Counted from the stretch's first letter, positions 1-8,295 are shown. The stretch: 64,000 bases of DNA from Paraclostridium ghonii (GCF_030815085.1 NZ_JAUSWG010000003.1); one strand, 5' to 3'. Numbers and translations are program-made. The notes: generated from the letters alone by a model not told the origin.

Positions 1-2
1 AA

Positions 3-434
3 GATATATCTTTAAAATATAATCTTGAATATGAAAAAGAAAATTTATTACTACAAATAACAGATGTATATAATGATTTAATTGATATTTTAAATCTATA
101 TGAATTTAACATTAAACATAAAGAAGAAGTAAATATTGAAGATTTAATAAAAATATTAAATATAAAATTTGATGAAAATATATATGATAATCCTTTTGAC
201 AACTTAATGTATTTATTTGATGTTGTATCAAATTTCAAAATATGCAAAGTAATAATATTAATTAATGCAAAATTATTTTTTAATGAAAAAGAACTCTATG
301 AAATATATAAAGTTGCATTGTATAAAGATATTAAATTACTTTTAGTTGAGTATGGTATCAGTGATGAATTACTTAATTTTGAAAATAAACTATATATTGA
401 TGGAGATTTTGATGAATTTGAAATAAAGGCATAA
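3..434 (+). CDS. csn2: CRISPR-associated protein Csn2, C-terminal part
   Basis: The reading frame is open from the window edge to a TAA at 432-434, giving the last 143 residues of a protein that is usually about 220 residues long; the N-terminus lies outside. Csn2 is the type II-A adaptation protein, a ring-shaped tetramer that binds DNA ends and works with Cas1, Cas2 and Cas9 during spacer acquisition. The visible part has the family pattern: a helical segment rich in Asn, Glu and Lys, then a hydrophobic strand (FKICKVIILINAKLF), a helix, and a second strand KLLLVEYG before an acidic tail. Identification leans heavily on position: the gene ends 64 bp before a type II repeat array on the same strand. 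Sequence similarity alone would be weak for so divergent a family. Confidence 0.85.
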   Translation, partial: DISLKYNLEYEKENLLLQITDVYNDLIDILNLYEFNIKHKEEVNIEDLIKILNIKFDENIYDNPFDNLMYLFDVVSNFKICKVIILINAKLFFNEKELYEIYKVALYKDIKLLLVEYGISDELLNFENKLYIDGDFDEFEIKA

Positions 435-498
435 ACATCTGATTTAGCAGGGATTTTGTTATGGATCCTTTTCTAAGTACCTAATTGTTAGATTTGAG
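435..498 (+). promoter_or_regulatory. CRISPR leader ending in ATTTGAG
   Basis: These 64 bp separate the csn2 stop from the first repeat. The last seven bases, ATTTGAG at 492-498, abut repeat 1 and equal the leader-anchoring sequence known from streptococcal type II-A loci, where Cas9/Cas1/Cas2/Csn2 insert new spacers. No convincing -35/-10 pair is visible inside the leader, so the pre-crRNA promoter may lie within csn2 or farther upstream. Confidence 0.8.
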
Positions 499-1326
499 GT
501 TTTAGAGTTATGTTATTTTAGATGGTATTAAAAGTTGTAGTTCATTTATAAATCTATTGATACAGTTTTAGAGTTATGTTATTTTAGATGGTATTAAAAG
601 ACACAAATACCTATGGACACAAGACCTTACGTTTTAGAGTTATGTTATTTTAGATGGTATTAAAAGATTTTATTTTTATTTATATCTGATTGTATTGTTT
701 TAGAGTTATGTTATTTTAGATGGTATTAAAAGAGATATTTAATGAACGGACATATGTATGGTGTTTTAGAGTTATGTTATTTTAGATGGTATTAAAAGAA
801 TACTATAAATGGGCAAAGAACCTTTTATGTTTTAGAGTTATGTTATTTTAGATGGTATTAAAAGAGGAATATATATACTATCTTTTATCCTACAGTTTTA
901 GAGTTATGTTATTTTAGATGGTATTAAAAGATTATCGTGCTTAGTACGCCTGCAACAATAGTTTTAGAGTTATGTTATTTTAGATGGTATTAAAAGATAT
1001 GTAGAAGATATAATAGAATATATTAAGTTTTAGAGTTATGTTATTTTAGATGGTATTAAAAGTTAAAGAAAGACAGATAAATCCGATGTTAGGTTTTAGA
1101 GTTATGTTATTTTAGATGGTATTAAAAGCCTCGAGCTTATCAAGACCCTGCTGGCTATGTTTTAGAGTTATGTTATTTTAGATGGTATTAAAAGTAAAAA
1201 AGATGGGCTATGATCCAAGCAAGTGTTTTAGAGTTATGTTATTTTAGATGGTATTAAAAGAATGACAGTATAGATAAGCCTAAGATTTCCGTTTTAGAGT
1301 TATGTTATTTTAGATGGTATTAAAAG
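499..1326 (+). CRISPR. Type II-A CRISPR array, 13 repeats and 12 spacers
   Basis: Thirteen 36-bp repeats start at 499, 565, 631, 697, 763, 829, 895, 961, 1027, 1093, 1159, 1225 and 1291. They begin GTTTTAGAGTTATG and end GATGGTATTAAAAG; I saw no base difference among copies, including the last. All 12 spacers are exactly 30 bp. The GTTTTAGAG start is the type II-A hallmark and fixes transcription on the plus strand, with the newest spacers next to the leader at 535. Most repeats of this class end in AAAAC, whereas these end in AAAAG. Spacers 7 (931-960) and 10 (1129-1158) are clearly richer in G+C than the rest, as expected for foreign DNA. Neither cas9, cas1, cas2 nor a tracrRNA is inside the window. 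Confidence 0.98.
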
Positions 1327-1357
1327 AAAGATAAGTTTAAAGAATTTGCAAAAAAGT

Positions 1358-1403
1358 AGTGTAGATAGATTTGTGTAAAAACAAATTTACCTACACTCTT
1401 TTT
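1358..1403 (+). terminator. Terminator after the CRISPR array
   Basis: Arms 1358-1374 and 1381-1397 pair over 17 positions with one mismatch and one G-U pair, with a 6-nt loop and a U-rich tail (TCTTTTT, 1397-1403). It sits 31 bp past the last repeat and would end the pre-crRNA. Confidence 0.75.
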
Positions 1404-1718
1404 AGTGTATAAAATTGGTAAATGTGGAATAATTAAAATATAAAAATATAATCATTTCAGAAATTAATTAGATTATTTAAACACACTAGATATAAACAGC
1501 ATAGCTCTTCACTTTGGAGCAGAATTGTTAAATTATTATTTGGTAGATATGAAATAAATAATAATTTATTGATTTTTATCAGAATTAGAATTATTCTTAA
1601 GGTAAGAAAAGGTAAAATTGAATACTGTGAAATGAGTATAATTATTCTTAAAAGCTTGCCTTTAGGCAAGTTATTTTATTTTTTAATGTAAAATTATGTT
1701 TATAGGGAGATTTTAAAA
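1404..1718. other. Intergenic stretch with a degenerate reading frame
   Basis: No gene with a start codon and ribosome site is visible. On the plus strand a frame is open from about 1452 to 1688 without a usable start; it reads like protein (for example WSRIVKLLFGRYEI near its N-terminal half) and runs through the hairpin at 1655. It could be the remnant of a longer gene, but I cannot name a family. Confidence 0.3.
1655..1680 (+). terminator. Hairpin with U-rich tail
   Basis: Stem CTTGCC/GGCAAG (1655-1660 and 1665-1670), loop TTTA, followed by a T-rich run. It lies 38 bp before the next gene start and would insulate that gene from upstream transcription. Confidence 0.65.
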
Positions 1719-2705
1719 ATGTTAAAAATTATTAATTTATCTACATATAGTTACGATATGGACAGGTATAAGAACAACTGTGAGAATGTAAATAAATTCT
1801 TGGAAAATCATAATATAGATGCAATAGAACTATTTGCACCATTAGGATATAGTGAAGAGTTAATACCTAAAAATAGAATAAAAGGAATACATTTAAAGCA
1901 CTTTCCTATTTGGCTAGATTTTTGGAATGGAAATAAGGAAGGTCTGTTAGAAGACTTTGATAGTGTAGAAGGTATAATAAACAATTATGGTGGAAGTGAT
2001 AAAAAAGCAATAATAAATCAGTATAAAGAGGAAATAAAATTAGCAGAAAGTCTAAAGGTCGAATATGTAGTTTTTCATGTGTCTAATACAAAACTAAAAC
2101 ATTGCTATAGTTATAACTTTACATATACAGATAAAGATGTAATAGATGCAACTATTGAGTTAGTAAATGAAATATTTAAAGATTTAGATACAGGTGTAAC
2201 AATACTTTTTGAAAACTTATGGTGGCCAGGGCTTAGAATGGTAGATAAAAAACTAGTAAAATATTTTATTGAAAGTATAGAATATGAAAATAAAGGATTT
2301 ATGCTAGATACAGGCCATTTACTTAATACAAATTTAAACATAGATACAGAAGAAGAGGGAATAGATTATTTACTAGATACTATAAATAATTTAGGTGATT
2401 TAAAAAATTATATAAAAGGAATTCATTTAAGTAAATCCATTTCTTCGAAATATGTTAAAAATCAAATTTCAAAATATAAAAATTTAGAAATTAATTATAG
2501 TGAAATGAGTAAAAGCATAATTTTTCACATATTAAAGATAGACGAGCATAAGCCATTTACAAATAAAAAAATAAAGATGCTAATAGATACAATAAGTCCA
2601 AAATATTTAGTATATGAATTTATAACTTCATCTTTGGATGAGCTAAGTGAGTTTATAAATATACAAGATGAAACTTTAGGATTATATCAAAAGGTGATGA
2701 TGTGA
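1719..2705 (+). CDS. Sugar phosphate isomerase/epimerase-like TIM-barrel protein
   Basis: A 328-residue protein of the xylose-isomerase-like TIM-barrel superfamily, which also holds endonuclease IV. Barrel strands with likely metal ligands are visible: EYVVFHVS (His120), TILFENLWW (Glu165), GFMLDTGH (Asp197, His200), GIHLS (His236) and a late YLVYEF. Family members isomerise or epimerise sugars, inositol derivatives or hydroxypyruvate, but many clostridial copies have no known substrate and nothing in the neighbourhood supplies one. The start at 1719 is preceded by AGGGAG at a suitable distance. The stop overlaps the start of the next small gene (GTGA), suggesting translational coupling. Confidence 0.75.
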   Translation: MLKIINLSTYSYDMDRYKNNCENVNKFLENHNIDAIELFAPLGYSEELIPKNRIKGIHLKHFPIWLDFWNGNKEGLLEDFDSVEGIINNYGGSDKKAIINQYKEEIKLAESLKVEYVVFHVSNTKLKHCYSYNFTYTDKDVIDATIELVNEIFKDLDTGVTILFENLWWPGLRMVDKKLVKYFIESIEYENKGFMLDTGHLLNTNLNIDTEEEGIDYLLDTINNLGDLKNYIKGIHLSKSISSKYVKNQISKYKNLEINYSEMSKSIIFHILKIDEHKPFTNKKIKMLIDTISPKYLVYEFITSSLDELSEFINIQDETLGLYQKVMM

Positions 2706-2890
2706 TTAAAAAAGGTCGCGTTTATAAATGCAGGTGGAAAAGTATAATAGATATAAATAAATTTATTAATCAAGGAAAGTTTCAACATAAAATCATTGAA
2801 ATAAGTCCAAAAAGATGGTATCCTATCAAAAGAAAATCTAAAAAGAATGTCGTTATTATATATAAAATCAATTTAAAAATTGGCATTTAA
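2702..2890 (+). CDS. Small basic protein of unknown function (62 aa)
   Basis: The GTG at 2702 overlaps the TGA of the preceding gene by four bases, a classic coupling arrangement, and the frame ends 13 bp before a terminator. The product is strongly basic (many Lys and Arg), has no membrane segment or signal, and shows the run SPKRWYPIKRKSKK near residues 35-48. I recognise no family. Its position between a coupled stop and a terminator favours a real gene over chance, but its small size and lack of a separate ribosome site keep confidence moderate. Confidence 0.45.
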   Translation: MIKKGRVYKCRWKSIIDINKFINQGKFQHKIIEISPKRWYPIKRKSKKNVVIIYKINLKIGI

Positions 2891-2902
2891 TATATATTGA
2901 AG

Positions 2903-2926
2903 AGCTTATTTATATAAGCTTTTTTT
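2903..2926 (+). terminator. Terminator of the isomerase-like operon
   Basis: Stem AGCTTA/TAAGCT (2903-2908 and 2915-2920), 6-nt loop, followed by TTTTTT. Confidence 0.8.
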
Positions 2927-2950
2927 AAATGATAAAGAGAGGTAATAAAT

Positions 2951-4690
2951 ATGATAAAAATTGACAACTTGTCCTACTCATTTCCAAACAAAGATTTATA
3001 TAACAATGTTTCATTTACATTAGAAGAAGGTCAACACTGTGCTTTTATAGGAGCTAGTGGTAGCGGAAAAAGTACACTTATAGATATAATTATGGATCCA
3101 GAAAAATGTGTGTATGATGGTACATTAGAAATAGATTCAAACTGCAAAATTGGATATGTAAGTCAGTTCTTACAAGAAGATAAAAGAAAAGAAACTACAG
3201 TTTTTGAATATATAGCAGAAGAATTTATAAAATTACAACAAAAAATTTCATATATATGTACTGAAATGGAAACATCTTCAGATATTGATACGCTTTTAGA
3301 AAAGTACCAAGAAGCCTTAGATGCATTTGATGCAATTGATGGTGATGATTATGAAAGTAATATTAATAGAAAACTAAATCTTGCAAACTTAGGCAATCAT
3401 AAAGATAAAAAGTTATCTGAAATTAGTGGGGGAGAATTTAAACTTATCCAAATAATTAAGGAAATGCTTAATAATCCTGATTTGATGATTATGGATGAAC
3501 CAGATGTGTTTTTAGATTTTGAAAATCTTAATGCTCTAAAGAATTTAATTAATTCTCACAAGAAAACAATACTAGTAATTACACATAATAGATATTTACT
3601 TAATCATTGTTTTAATAAAATTATACATCTTGAAAATGCACAACTTCAAGAATTTGATGGAAGATATATTGATTATAATTTCTCATTACTTCAAACTAAA
3701 ATTGAATTGCAAGAACTATCTATTGCTGATGATGAAGAAATTGAGAGAAATGAAGTTTTAATTCAAAAACTAAGAGAGAGAGCAACTTATAATGCTGAAG
3801 CTTCTAACGGAAGAGCCTTAAAAGCTAGAGTTAAGATACAAGAAAGATTAGAAGCTCGTAGAATTAAAGCTCCGTTTGTAGATATTAAACAACCAAATAT
3901 TAAATTAGATACTGATAATGAAATAGAAGAAACTATTGCTTTAAAAGTTAATGATTATAAAATGGATTTTGATAAAGTTCTTTTAGAAGATGTTAATTTT
4001 GAAATTAAATCTAATGATAAAGTAGCACTTGTTGGTACAAATGGAGTTGGAAAAACAACTATGCTTAGAGAAATATTTAAAAATAATAATAAATCTATTG
4101 AAATAAATGATGATATTAAGATAGCTTATTTATCTCAGGTACAATCAGAAATTCTAAATGAGTCTAACACAATATTTAAAGAATTTTCTGAGCTAGGATT
4201 TGAAAATCGTAGAGATGTTAGAAGATATATTTCAAATTATGGTTTTGGGGAAAATGCTATTGAACAAAAGATAAAAGATTTATCTGGTGGAGAGAAAAAT
4301 ATCCTTCAATTAGCTAAAGTATCATACATTAAGGCAAATATGCTACTTTTAGATGAACCAACAAGCCACCTAGATACTTATTCTCAAATAGCACTTGAAA
4401 AAGCTATAAAAAATTATAATGGTGCAATTTTAATGGTTTCTCATGATTACCAATTTATAAATAATTGTATGGATTATGTTTTAATGATTGAAGATAAGAA
4501 AATTAGAAAAGTTAGTATGAAAAAGTTTAGAAAGATGATTTATGCTAACCATTTTGATAGAGACTATTTAGAAATCGAAGAAAAGAAAAAATTAGTTGAA
4601 ACAAAAATATCAAAGGCTTTAAGCGATATGGATTTTGAACTTGCGAAAGTTTTATGTCAAGATTTAGAAGAACTGATTAAGTTACTTTAA
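2951..4690 (+). CDS. ABC-F family ATP-binding protein
   Basis: A 579-residue protein with two ABC ATPase domains and no membrane segment, the ABC-F architecture. These proteins act on the ribosome, as translation factors or as protection proteins against ribosome-binding antibiotics. Domain 1 has Walker A GASGSGKST (34-42), signature ISGGE (158-162) and Walker B MIMDEP; domain 2 has GTNGVGKTT (362-370), LSGGE (444-448) and LLLDEP (465-470). Between them (about 240-330) is the charged helical linker that reaches the peptidyl-transferase centre. A coiled C-terminal tail follows (about 530-579). In domain 1 the usual DEPTNHLD is DEPDVFLD, while domain 2 keeps DEPTSHLD. Whether it confers resistance cannot be told from sequence. 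The ribosome site is GAGAGG. Confidence 0.9.
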   Translation: MIKIDNLSYSFPNKDLYNNVSFTLEEGQHCAFIGASGSGKSTLIDIIMDPEKCVYDGTLEIDSNCKIGYVSQFLQEDKRKETTVFEYIAEEFIKLQQKISYICTEMETSSDIDTLLEKYQEALDAFDAIDGDDYESNINRKLNLANLGNHKDKKLSEISGGEFKLIQIIKEMLNNPDLMIMDEPDVFLDFENLNALKNLINSHKKTILVITHNRYLLNHCFNKIIHLENAQLQEFDGRYIDYNFSLLQTKIELQELSIADDEEIERNEVLIQKLRERATYNAEASNGRALKARVKIQERLEARRIKAPFVDIKQPNIKLDTDNEIEETIALKVNDYKMDFDKVLLEDVNFEIKSNDKVALVGTNGVGKTTMLREIFKNNNKSIEINDDIKIAYLSQVQSEILNESNTIFKEFSELGFENRRDVRRYISNYGFGENAIEQKIKDLSGGEKNILQLAKVSYIKANMLLLDEPTSHLDTYSQIALEKAIKNYNGAILMVSHDYQFINNCMDYVLMIEDKKIRKVSMKKFRKMIYANHFDRDYLEIEEKKKLVETKISKALSDMDFELAKVLCQDLEELIKLL

Positions 4691-4744
4691 GCAGTTCATT
4701 GTCTAAAATTATAAATAAAATATTGTATAAGATAATATGAAATT

Positions 4745-4780
4745 AATCCCCCTATGTTTAATAACCGACGTAGGGGGATT
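4745..4780. terminator. Bidirectional terminator between the ABC-F gene and prfC
   Basis: A perfect 10-bp stem AATCCCCCTA/TAGGGGGATT (4745-4754 and 4771-4780) lies between convergent genes, with T-rich flanks on both sides. Confidence 0.85.
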
Positions 4781-4792
4781 GATATTTATTGT

Positions 4793-6391
4793 TTATAGAG
4801 AAGTTTCTCTTAAAACTAAATTTTCATTTCTCTCAAGAAGATGTCTAATAGACCATTCATTTTGGAATAACAATACTGGATTTCTATTTTTATCTTCAAC
4901 TAGTATTGTATCCATTGTCATTGAAAGCTTATCTGAATTGAAAGTATCAGCTTCAATCCAACGTATATAACGGTAAGGTAGTGTGTTCATTATCATATCA
5001 ACACCATATTCTTGTTTTAGACGATATTCTAAAACTTCAAATTGAAGAACTCCAACTACTCCTACGATAAGTTCTTCCATACCAAAATTAGGTTGTTTGT
5101 AAATCTGAATCGCACCTTCTTCTGATAATTGAGTAAGACCTTTTAAGAACTGTTTTCTTTTAAGAGCATTCTTTGTAGATACTCTTGCAAAATGCTCAGG
5201 AGCAAATTGTGGGATACCAGTATATTGTAAATTTGATTGTTTTTCACTTAATGTATCACCAATATTAAATATTCCTGGGTCATGTATACCTATAATATCC
5301 CCTGGGTAAGCTGAATCTATTATAACACGGTCTTGTGCTACAAACTGTTGAGGTTGTGAAAGTTTAACCTTTTTACCTCTTTGTACATGAGTAACTGTCA
5401 TACCTTTTTCAAATTTACCAGAGCAAATTCTAAGGAATGCAATTCTATCTCTATGAGATTTATCCATATTAGCCTGAATTTTAAATATAAATCCTGAGAA
5501 ATTATTAGAATTAGGGTCAATATCACCTAAATTACTGCTACGAGGACTTGGTGGTGCTGTTATTTCTAGGAATGATTCTAAAAATGGTTCTACACCAAAG
5601 TTAGTAAGTGCACTTCCGAAAAATACAGGTGTTAATTCACCATTTAATATTGTGTCTAAATCAAAATTATCTCCAGCAATATCTAAAAGTTCGATATCCT
5701 CTAGTAGTTTTTCATGAAGATCATTACCTAATAAAGTATTAAATTTTTCATCAGATATATCTCCAGTTGTAGACTTAGCAATAGATTGTCCATGATTACC
5801 ATCATCAAATAGTTCAACTTGATTTTTATGACGGTTAAATACACCTTTGAACTCTTTACCAGAACCTATTGGCCAGTTTACTGGACAAGAGCGAATTCCT
5901 AAAACATTTTCAATATCTTCAAGTAGCTCAAATGGATCTTTTCCTTGACGGTCCATTTTATTTATAAAAGTGAAAATTGGAATTCCTCTCATTTTACAAA
6001 CTTGGAATAATTTCTTTGTCTGATCCTCAACACCTTTAGCAGAGTCAATAACCATTACTGCACTGTCTGCTGCCATAAGAGTTCTGTAAGTATCTTCACT
6101 GAAATCTTGATGGCCTGGAGTGTCAAGAATGTTTATACAAAAGTTGTTATATTCAAATTGAAGAACACTTGATGCAACAGATATACCTCTTTGTTTTTCA
6201 ATTTCCATCCAGTCAGATACTGCATGTTTTTGAGATCTTCTTGATTTAACAGATCCTGCTTCACGAATGGCACCACCATATAATAGAAACTTTTCAGTTA
6301 ATGTAGTTTTTCCTGCATCGGGATGGGAAATGATTGCGAAGGTTCTTCTTCTTTTAACTTCATTAATCAAACTTAAATTTTGTTCTGTCAT
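4793..6391 (-). CDS. prfC: Peptide chain release factor 3
   Basis: A 532-residue translational GTPase that recycles release factors RF1 and RF2 after peptide release. The GTPase motifs are clear: ISHPDAGKTT (G1, residues 21-30), a switch-I segment WMEIEKQRGISVASS, DTPGHQDF (G3, about 90-97) and NKMDR (G4, 144-148). The SHPDAGKTT form of G1 and the RGISVASSV segment distinguish RF3 from EF-G and the tetracycline-protection proteins. Length is normal for the family. It stands alone, with its own promoter upstream and a shared terminator downstream; AAAGGATG precedes the start. Confidence 0.96.
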   Translation of the reverse strand: MTEQNLSLINEVKRRRTFAIISHPDAGKTTLTEKFLLYGGAIREAGSVKSRRSQKHAVSDWMEIEKQRGISVASSVLQFEYNNFCINILDTPGHQDFSEDTYRTLMAADSAVMVIDSAKGVEDQTKKLFQVCKMRGIPIFTFINKMDRQGKDPFELLEDIENVLGIRSCPVNWPIGSGKEFKGVFNRHKNQVELFDDGNHGQSIAKSTTGDISDEKFNTLLGNDLHEKLLEDIELLDIAGDNFDLDTILNGELTPVFFGSALTNFGVEPFLESFLEITAPPSPRSSNLGDIDPNSNNFSGFIFKIQANMDKSHRDRIAFLRICSGKFEKGMTVTHVQRGKKVKLSQPQQFVAQDRVIIDSAYPGDIIGIHDPGIFNIGDTLSEKQSNLQYTGIPQFAPEHFARVSTKNALKRKQFLKGLTQLSEEGAIQIYKQPNFGMEELIVGVVGVLQFEVLEYRLKQEYGVDMIMNTLPYRYIRWIEADTFNSDKLSMTMDTILVEDKNRNPVLLFQNEWSIRHLLERNENLVLRETSL

Positions 6392-6453
6392 TTTTTATCA
6401 TCCTTTATTTTAATTTTATGATTATCCAAATATAAAAAACTATAACCCTATTG

Positions 6454-6482
6454 ATATTATAATTTTATTGCAAAACTGTCAA
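6454..6482 (-). promoter_or_regulatory. Sigma-A type promoter of prfC
   Basis: Reading the minus strand, TTGACA (6482-6477) is followed after 17 bp by TAATAT (6459-6454), with an overlapping TATAAT at 15 bp. It lies about 65 bp ahead of the prfC start. The rest of 6392-6702 shows nothing else. Confidence 0.6.
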
Positions 6483-6702
6483 TATAGAAGATAACTAAAT
6501 TATAGAAAGAAGAAGACTTAGTAATAAGATCATAAGGAAACCACAAAGCAAGGATGATATAGTAGATGTATTCCAAGTGAGAATAGAATTTTTCATTCGT
6601 TTAAATAAAAGTCAATATATTATTTATGTATTTATAAAAACTACGTTAGTATGTATAATTATAAGTAGAAGGTAGTAAATTTTATAAAAGAAGGTGAAAT
6701 AG

Positions 6703-7101
6703 ATGAGAATAATAGATGAAAAAATAAAAAAACATATAATTAATTTAATACTTAATAATAGCGAAATGAAAATCTATGCTATATATGTTTTTGGAAGCTA
6801 TGGAACTTCTTATGAAAGAGATGATAGTGATATAGATATAGCTATAATAACAGATAAGAATTTATCTATATCAAAGAGATATAAACTAAAAGAACTTTTA
6901 GTTAATAGTCTAGAAAGAGAAGTTGATTTATCTATTTTATATAAACATAAATCAAATCTGATGATGAACGTATTATCACAAGGTTTATTAATATATGAAA
7001 GTAATGATTATAATGTGAAATTTGATGAAATATATGAAGATTTAGAATTTGATTATTATTTTATGGAAAGTTATACAGAGGAGATAAATAAGTATGTATA
7101 A
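6703..7101 (+). CDS. MNT-type nucleotidyltransferase (minimal pol-beta fold)
   Basis: A 132-residue nucleotidyltransferase. The signature is GSYGTSYERDDSDIDI: Gly31-Ser32 with the metal-binding Asp43 and Asp45, and a third Asp at 75 in REVDLSIL. MNT proteins of this kind are usually the antitoxin half of HEPN/MNT pairs, adding AMP to a HEPN ribonuclease partner. The gene overlaps by 8 bp a downstream frame that is a recognisable but broken HEPN gene, so here the nucleotidyltransferase appears to have outlived its partner. The ribosome site GAAGGTGA is good. Confidence 0.85.
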   Translation: MRIIDEKIKKHIINLILNNSEMKIYAIYVFGSYGTSYERDDSDIDIAIITDKNLSISKRYKLKELLVNSLEREVDLSILYKHKSNLMMNVLSQGLLIYESNDYNVKFDEIYEDLEFDYYFMESYTEEINKYV

Positions 7102-7303
7102 TATTAATAGATTAAACTTAATAAAAAGAGATATGGATGACTGTATATACAAGTTAGAAAGATATGATGATAATTATAATCTAATTAAATGCAATATGGA
7201 ATTAGAGATATATTTACAATCTATTTTTGTGATATAAAGGTTTATTATTGCATATGGATATCTTAATAGTAAAGACATATTAGGAGAGTATAGTAAGGTT
7301 TGA
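7094..7303 (+). pseudogene. Degenerate HEPN (HepT-like) toxin remnant
   Basis: An ATG at 7094 overlaps the nucleotidyltransferase stop and begins a frame starting MYNINRLNLIKRDMDDC, typical of the first helix of HepT-like HEPN proteins. It reaches a TAA at 7235-7237 after 47 residues. The same frame continues directly as RFIIAYGYLNSKDILGEYSKV up to a TGA at 7301-7303. HEPN proteins have about 110-140 residues, so the middle helices are missing. The continuation aligns with the RNIIVH-type active-site segment, with Tyr where the catalytic His of the Rx4-6H motif should be. Stop, internal deletion and lost His together indicate an inactivated toxin. Confidence 0.7.
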
Positions 7304-7323
7304 GGGGGAGGGGTGATAGTTGA

Positions 7324-8211
7324 GTGAAAACAAACAACAAAGGAGTAGTGTATATAGTAATTGCAACATTAGGATTTAGTATTATACCAATACTTGCAAA
7401 CATGGGGCTAGAAAATAACCTGTCGTCTGCTACATTACTGTTTTACAGATTTTTTATTGCAGGGGTAGTTTTCTTAGCTTACTGTGTAATAACAAAAAGA
7501 AAAATTTGTTTAAAAGATAAAAAAGAAGCACTCTATATTTGTGTAGCAGGTGTTATATATAGCGTTCAGTGTATATCATTTTTTTCTTCATTTCAATATA
7601 TATCTCCTTCAATTGGAGAGATTATTTATCATTGCTACCCTTTGTTTACATTAATACTTGCTAGTTTAATTTTGAAGGAAGGTGTAACAAAGAAGAAAGT
7701 CATAGGAGTTATTCTATCTGTTGTTGGAACCTCAATTGTGTTATATGCTCCATGGCAAATGGCTGAAATCAGAGGTATAATGTATGTTATAATGGCAGCT
7801 TTGGTTAGTGCCATATATATGGTTTATACGAAAAAGCGTATTACTAATATGGACACAATTGTGTTGACAATGTATTTATGCTTTGTTTGTTGCGCTATTT
7901 ATTTCTTATATAGTATGGTTAATGGTGAATTTGTGTTCATTAGTAATCCTAAAATTATTTTCTATGTAAGTATACTAGCACTTTTTTCTACAATCGTGGG
8001 TTTCTTTGCATTCATGAAGGCAATATCGTTACTTTCAGTAGGTAAGGTTTCGATTCTATCACTGTTTGAACCAATATTTACAATTTTATTAGATTATATT
8101 ATATTAGGGACTAAATTAACAATACTTCAGATTATAGGAACAGCAGTAATATTATTAGCAATTTATATATATGATAGACCCTGTAAAGATGATTTATTGG
8201 CGGAAGTTTAA
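7324..8211 (+). CDS. EamA/DMT-family transporter
   Basis: A 295-residue integral membrane protein with about ten hydrophobic segments and the duplicated EamA layout: a first half ending near residue 140 and a second half starting IRGIMYVIMAALVSAIYMVY. The motif SPSIGEIIYHCYPLFTLILASLILKE matches the conserved end of an EamA repeat. Members export amino acids, nucleosides or other metabolites; the substrate here is unknown. The start is a GTG at 7324, with a G-rich ribosome site (GGAGGGG) at about 7305-7312. It is transcribed with, or just after, the decayed HEPN module. Confidence 0.85.
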   Translation: MKTNNKGVVYIVIATLGFSIIPILANMGLENNLSSATLLFYRFFIAGVVFLAYCVITKRKICLKDKKEALYICVAGVIYSVQCISFFSSFQYISPSIGEIIYHCYPLFTLILASLILKEGVTKKKVIGVILSVVGTSIVLYAPWQMAEIRGIMYVIMAALVSAIYMVYTKKRITNMDTIVLTMYLCFVCCAIYFLYSMVNGEFVFISNPKIIFYVSILALFSTIVGFFAFMKAISLLSVGKVSILSLFEPIFTILLDYIILGTKLTILQIIGTAVILLAIYIYDRPCKDDLLAEV

Positions 8212-8260
8212 AATTAGAATATTTAAAGATGTATAGTAAAAGTTCCTTTGCAATTCACAT

Positions 8261-8295
8261 AGAAAATTATATTGTAAATAACAATATAATTTTCT
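8261..8295 (+). terminator. Perfect 15-bp AT-rich inverted repeat
   Basis: Arms 8261-8275 and 8281-8295 pair perfectly around a 5-nt loop, 50 bp after the transporter stop. It has no G+C-rich core, so its strength as a terminator is uncertain. Confidence 0.55.

Noticed and set aside
499..1326. Spacers targeting other parts of this window
   Set aside because: By eye no spacer matched elsewhere; a proper search is needed, but nothing supports self-targeting here.
1457..1669. Minus-strand open frame of about 70 codons downstream of the CRISPR array
   Set aside because: No ribosome site, it starts inside a terminator hairpin, and its very high Ile/Leu content is what AT-rich non-coding DNA gives by chance.
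435..1718. tracrRNA near the CRISPR array
   Set aside because: I found no sequence complementary to the repeat outside the array in this region; the tracrRNA must lie outside the window.
4737..4970. Plus-strand frame over the end of prfC
   Set aside because: It begins inside the bidirectional terminator and is antisense to the conserved C-terminal part of prfC.
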